Assembly: GCA_902625475.1 (NCBI GenBank)
Contig: CACOBR010000003.1
Coordinates: 62,001-126,000, forward strand
DNA length: 64,000 nucleotides
Source: an uncultured Alphaproteobacteria bacterium
GTDB taxonomy: Bacteria; Pseudomonadota; Alphaproteobacteria; Rhodobacterales; Rhodobacteraceae
Reading direction: 5' to 3'
Shown here: positions 61,160 through 64,000 of the stretch, piece after piece
Position numbering within the stretch: position 1 is the first letter of the stretch
Layout of the letters: every line of letters starts with the position of its first letter
Program-made: the position numbers and the translations under genes
The notes under the pieces: model-generated
Told to the model about the DNA's origin: nothing
Seen by the model: the letters and a program-made list of their open reading frames with translations, nothing else
The model's database searches: none

Positions 61160-61975
61160 ATGCTTAATTTTCCTCCTCAAAATATAGTTTGCTTGACTGA
61201 AGAAACAGTAGAAACTCTTTATCTTTTGGGTGAAGAAAAAAGAATTGTAGGTGTAACTGGTTATGCAGTAAGACCTAGGAATGTGAGAAAAGAAAAACCC
61301 AGAGTAGGTTCCTTTGTATCTGCAAATATAAAAAAAATAAAGGATTTAAAACCAGACTTAATTCTTACTTTTTCCGACGTTCAAGCTAATTTGACTAAGC
61401 AACTTATTTTAGAAGGTTTTAACGTAATCTGTTTTAATCAACAAAGTATCTCTGAAATTTTGAGTATGATTAAATATTTAGGATCTTTAGTAGGCAAGGT
61501 AGAAGATTCCTTTGATTTAGTTAATGAAATATTGCAAAAAATAAATACAATTAAGAAAAATACCCACAGAATAAAACCTAAAATATACTTTGAGGAATGG
61601 GATGAACCATATATTTCTGCTACACGTTGGGTCTCAGAAATTATAGAAATTTCAGGTGGAGTTGATATTTTTGCAAAAAAAAGTAGATCGCAAAAAGCAC
61701 TTAAAAGAGCAGTATCTTCTCAAGATGTGATAAACAAAAATCCAGATATTATTTTTGCCTCTTGGTGTGGTAAGAAAGTAAATTTTGATAAAATAAAAAA
61801 AAGGAAAGGTTGGAGTTCTATTAATGCAGTTAAAACGAACTCTTTATTTGAAATTAAGTCCCCAATTATTTTACAACCGGGTCCAGCTGCTCTTACTGAT
61901 GGATTATCACAAATTCATGATTTGATTCTGCAATGGCAAAAAAGTCAAATTTGCAGTAATGAGAATATTTCTTAA
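61160..61975 (+). CDS. BtuF-like cobalamin/metal-chelate binding protein without signal peptide
   Basis: A 271-aa protein of the helical-backbone (class III) binding-protein family. It begins NIVCLTEETVETLYLLGEEK, has RVGSFVSANIKKIKDLKPDL, and ends PAALTDGLSQIHDLILQW, in the pattern of BtuF-type proteins. No signal peptide is present, and no ABC permease or ATPase is nearby, so it may act in the cytoplasm; signal-less relatives annotated as cobalamin-binding proteins are common. Its tight coupling to a sulfurtransferase gene is the main context. Confidence 0.78.
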   Translation: MLNFPPQNIVCLTEETVETLYLLGEEKRIVGVTGYAVRPRNVRKEKPRVGSFVSANIKKIKDLKPDLILTFSDVQANLTKQLILEGFNVICFNQQSISEILSMIKYLGSLVGKVEDSFDLVNEILQKINTIKKNTHRIKPKIYFEEWDEPYISATRWVSEIIEISGGVDIFAKKSRSQKALKRAVSSQDVINKNPDIIFASWCGKKVNFDKIKKRKGWSSINAVKTNSLFEIKSPIILQPGPAALTDGLSQIHDLILQWQKSQICSNENIS

Positions 61976-62129
61976 ATAAAAATAAAAAAATAAAAAGTAA
62001 CTCTTTTTGGATTACTTTTGAATAAATGTTTTTAAACTTAAGACATAAATTTAAAATTAAACCTGATTTGTATTTTCATTTCTTCTAATTAAAAATTTTT
62101 AGATCTAAACATTAAAAGAAACTAAAAAT

Positions 62130-62420
62130 TTATTCTACGCCTTCAATGAGCATTAAATCGGTTTCAGAACACTCATCTCTTATTGCTTTTGCAGCTTGAT
62201 ATTCTTCACTAAAATAAAATTTTCTAGCAGTTTCAATGTTTTCGAATTCAATCATCATGACATTTCCAGTCAATTCTCCTTCATGCCTTTCAGCATCAGG
62301 ACCTCTTGCCAATACTTTGCCTCCATGAGCTTTTATAACTGGACCAGCCATTCCCGAAAAGGAAGCAAATTTTTCTTTATCTTGAACTCGTATATTGGCA
62401 ACCAAATATCCTTTAGGCAT
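62130..62420 (-). CDS. DUF1330 family protein
   Basis: A 96-aa dimeric alpha-beta barrel-type protein of the DUF1330 family. It reads MPKGYLVANIRVQDKEKFAS, then GGKVLARGPDAERHEGE, VMMIEFENIETARKFYFSEE and YQAAKAIRDECSETDLMLIEG, the standard order. Function unknown. AGGAAAGGA lies upstream of the ATG at 62420. It is a stand-alone gene, convergent with the BtuF-like gene; a 282-base AT-rich gap with no recognised content separates it from the LysE gene. Confidence 0.88.
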   Translation of the reverse strand: MPKGYLVANIRVQDKEKFASFSGMAGPVIKAHGGKVLARGPDAERHEGELTGNVMMIEFENIETARKFYFSEEYQAAKAIRDECSETDLMLIEGVE

Positions 62421-62702
62421 TTTATAATCCTTTCCTATTTGTCATAATAAATAATATCAAATCTATCATATTTAACTCATTATTTATAAAATATTTTTTT
62501 AATTTTGAAATTAATTAAGTATGTTGACGTCACTAATATACTTTGAAAATTGTAAAAAAATCAATTTTGATTATTCATTAATTTTAAAATTGCGTATGAT
62601 CTTCTTTAAGGATTAATTAGAAACTTTACTAAACATAATAGTTGATTCAATATATGATATATTCCCAATCTGATAAAATATGTTTCTAATTTTAAATGAT
62701 TA

Positions 62703-63299
62703 TTAAACTATAAAATATACAGCTGTTAGAAATAATAAAAATGCAAGTAAATATTCTATAACTGATTTAATCAAACTATTTTTTATAAATGTTTTAATTA
62801 TTGATCCAAAAGCAGCCCATGGTGTTATTACAATAGGACATACCAAAAATGCTACAAAAACTATATAACTAATAGAAAAAACCAAATTTTTTTCACCAAT
62901 AATGAATCCTGAGGCTGCCATACTTGAAATAGACCATGCTTTTGGATTTAAAATTTGGAAAAGTGCTGCTTGGTAAAACTTTATGGGTTTTACATTTTTA
63001 TTTTTTATTTTATTAAATGATCCAAGTATTTGATAACTTAAATAAACTAAATAGGCTGCACACAAAATCTTTAAAACAAGTTGTAATTCTGGAAACATTT
63101 TGAAAACTTTTCCAAAACCAGAACACACCAAAAGTAGTTGAAAATTATGGCCTATAGTTATTCCTAGTATTACTGGAATAGTTCTTTTAAAACCAAATTT
63201 GATACCAGATGCGAGTATCATGGCATTATTTGGGCCTGGAGTAATATACATGACCAAATAAAAAGATATTAAAGCAATAATATAATTTGGTTCAATCAT
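62703..63299 (-). CDS. LysE/RhtB-family amino-acid exporter
   Basis: A 198-aa inner-membrane protein with six helices. It starts IALISFYLVMYITPGPNNAM with the family TPGPN motif, continues GIKFGFKRTIPVILGITIGH and LKILCAAYLVYLSYQIL, and has FQILNPKAWSISSMAASGF in the second half. Members export amino acids such as lysine, homoserine or threonine. The substrate is not determinable. The gene lies 43 bases from the hydrolase-RTX gene on the same strand and may be co-transcribed. Confidence 0.92.
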   Translation of the reverse strand: MIEPNYIIALISFYLVMYITPGPNNAMILASGIKFGFKRTIPVILGITIGHNFQLLLVCSGFGKVFKMFPELQLVLKILCAAYLVYLSYQILGSFNKIKNKNVKPIKFYQAALFQILNPKAWSISSMAASGFIIGEKNLVFSISYIVFVAFLVCPIVITPWAAFGSIIKTFIKNSLIKSVIEYLLAFLLFLTAVYFIV

Positions 63300-63342
63300 C
63301 TTTAAATCATTTTTTTGTTAAGAAAATAGATTGTTTTCAATT

Positions 63343-64000
63343 TTAGGCTATTTCAATAAACTCAACAAAAACATCATTTTCAGACGAAAGTGTGACGCCC
63401 TCAAGTTCAATTGATAATGAACCCCAGTTAATTTTGTTGGAATCTGAAATTGAAAAATTTTCATTATCACTGCTCTCTTTAAAGAAAACTATTTTATCGC
63501 CTTCGGCTTTAGAGTAATCTTTAATAATATCGTTGCCAGATTTTTTTGAAAACCAAAAGCTATCAGAACCTGTGCCACCAGTAAGAATTTCAGCATCAGT
63601 TCCACCAAATAATGTATCATTTCCATTACCACCATTATAAGTAAAAAATTTAGTATTCAAAGTAGATGACGATGAGGAATTAGTTGATATAAAATATAAA
63701 ATTTGTGCAAAAGTAGGATCATTTTCATTTGGCAAATGATGACCTGCCAATGAGCTTTTTATAAAAAGCGAGTTATCAAATTTATCAGCAAGTCCTGGTG
63801 CTAAATTTTTAAAAAAATAATCATATTCACCTGAAAATACCAGTGCCGGAATTTTAAAAGGTGCTTTAAAATTTATTTGATTAATTAAACCTTCATGGGT
63901 GGTTGGTAGATAACCGTTATACATCATTGCTATTTTAAAAGTATTTGACGTTTTTGACAAATAAACTGGAATAAAAGCAGCTCCTTGTGAATATCCTAGT
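63343..64000 (-). CDS. Serine hydrolase with C-terminal RTX repeats, 5' end outside the window
   Basis: The frame runs through the window end; the track's TTG at 63960 is internal. Reading from the edge, LGYSQGAAFIPVYL is an alpha/beta-hydrolase nucleophile elbow (GYSQG), FSGEYDYFF offers the acid and LAGHHLP the His, so the last part of the catalytic domain is complete. About residue 145 of the visible part a Ser/Thr linker leads to RTX calcium-binding repeats (GGNGNDTLFGGTDAEILTGG) and the DxIKDYS C-terminal pattern. RTX tails mark proteins secreted by type I systems. Probably an exported esterase or depolymerase-like enzyme. Confidence 0.8.
   Translation of the reverse strand, partial: LGYSQGAAFIPVYLSKTSNTFKIAMMYNGYLPTTHEGLINQINFKAPFKIPALVFSGEYDYFFKNLAPGLADKFDNSLFIKSSLAGHHLPNENDPTFAQILYFISTNSSSSSTLNTKFFTYNGGNGNDTLFGGTDAEILTGGTGSDSFWFSKKSGNDIIKDYSKAEGDKIVFFKESSDNENFSISDSNKINWGSLSIELEGVTLSSENDVFVEFIEIA

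Noticed and set aside
1-64000. CRISPR array
   Set aside because: The dispersed repeats are spaced by kilobases, are not regularly spaced with short spacers, and no cas genes are present.

Overview
The window is a low-GC stretch (roughly one third G+C by eye) of an alphaproteobacterial chromosome. The lineage call rests on the order folK-rpoZ-rsh-DUF2062-pdxJ-acpS-lepB-rnc-era-DUF1491-recO at 0.4-8.8 kb and on the psd-pssA pair at 47.3-48.8 kb, both common in Alphaproteobacteria. Low GC, TRAP and EamA/LysE-type transporters, GMC/aldehyde dehydrogenases, glyoxylate enzymes and an RTX-tailed hydrolase suggest a free-living marine heterotroph. Intergenic spaces are often 200-900 bases, so this is not a fully compacted SAR11-like genome. 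No rRNA, intact tRNA, CRISPR array or intact insertion sequence was seen.

Layout. 1-8.8 kb: the N-terminal part of ispH (minus) diverges from a tight plus-strand housekeeping run with overlapping or abutting genes. 9-13 kb: a C45/acyltransferase-like Ntn hydrolase, a creatinase-like M24 protein and an MmgE/PrpD protein. 13.2-18.7 kb: an accessory block of small or unassigned genes (DUF3137, secreted proteins, YwqK/MORN-type and Sel1 repeats) plus a structured non-coding segment at 13.87-14.02 kb. 19-28.6 kb: a UshA-type nucleotidase, a degenerate Rossmann/FAD-like protein, a cysteine synthase-family enzyme, an M32 carboxypeptidase, and a class V aminotransferase next to a 2-hydroxyacid dehydrogenase (glyoxylate/serine metabolism). 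29-39.7 kb: EamA transporters, an SDR lacking the usual catalytic Tyr, an M28-like protein, a class III cyclase with a periplasmic or tetratricopeptide-type C-terminus, a PanE-like reductase and small secreted proteins. 40-46.2 kb: a GFA-family protein, an enoyl-CoA hydratase with a hotdog-like partner, a YdjM-like hydrolase, and an M48 protease with a DUF898 membrane protein. 46.5-53.9 kb: arfB, psd-pssA, an aldehyde dehydrogenase with a GMC oxidoreductase, a TSUP permease, and an EamA transporter broken by an in-frame TAA. 54-58.3 kb: a complete TRAP operon (dctP-dctQ-dctM) and a fluoroacetate-dehalogenase-like hydrolase. 58.5-64 kb: a DUF1737 fusion, an interrupted DUF2000 gene, a MaoC dehydratase, a sulfurtransferase, a BtuF-like protein, DUF1330, LysE, and the 3' part of a serine hydrolase ending in RTX repeats.

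The most distinctive signal is a dispersed intergenic repeat of about 100-200 bp, absent from the first 8.7 kb and present from 8.8 to 44 kb. About 14 copies are recognisable and all lie in the same orientation whatever the direction of the flanking genes. The consensus has three modules: a left arm with 9-bp direct repeats (TATGACACT), a core hairpin (ACCCCTAAG/CTTGAGGGT with a 7-nt loop) followed by GGTACCCC, and a right arm (CCATAGCCTATTATTAGCAAGTACT...ACACATTTTGG). In one copy the core is replaced by a tRNA 3'-half-like sequence. In another, the position of the core holds a hairpin with its own promoter-like boxes. A decayed copy at 40.4 kb also carries a duplicate of the last codons of recO. 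Two copies extend through a promoter-like segment into the start of a signal-peptide ORF. I cannot identify this family; it could be the scar of a tRNA-targeting integrative element or a tRNA-derived non-autonomous repeat. Two conserved reading frames (EamA at 53 kb, DUF2000 at 59 kb) carry single in-frame TAA codons, and several short gene fragments lie in intergenic spaces, so gene decay appears to be active here.
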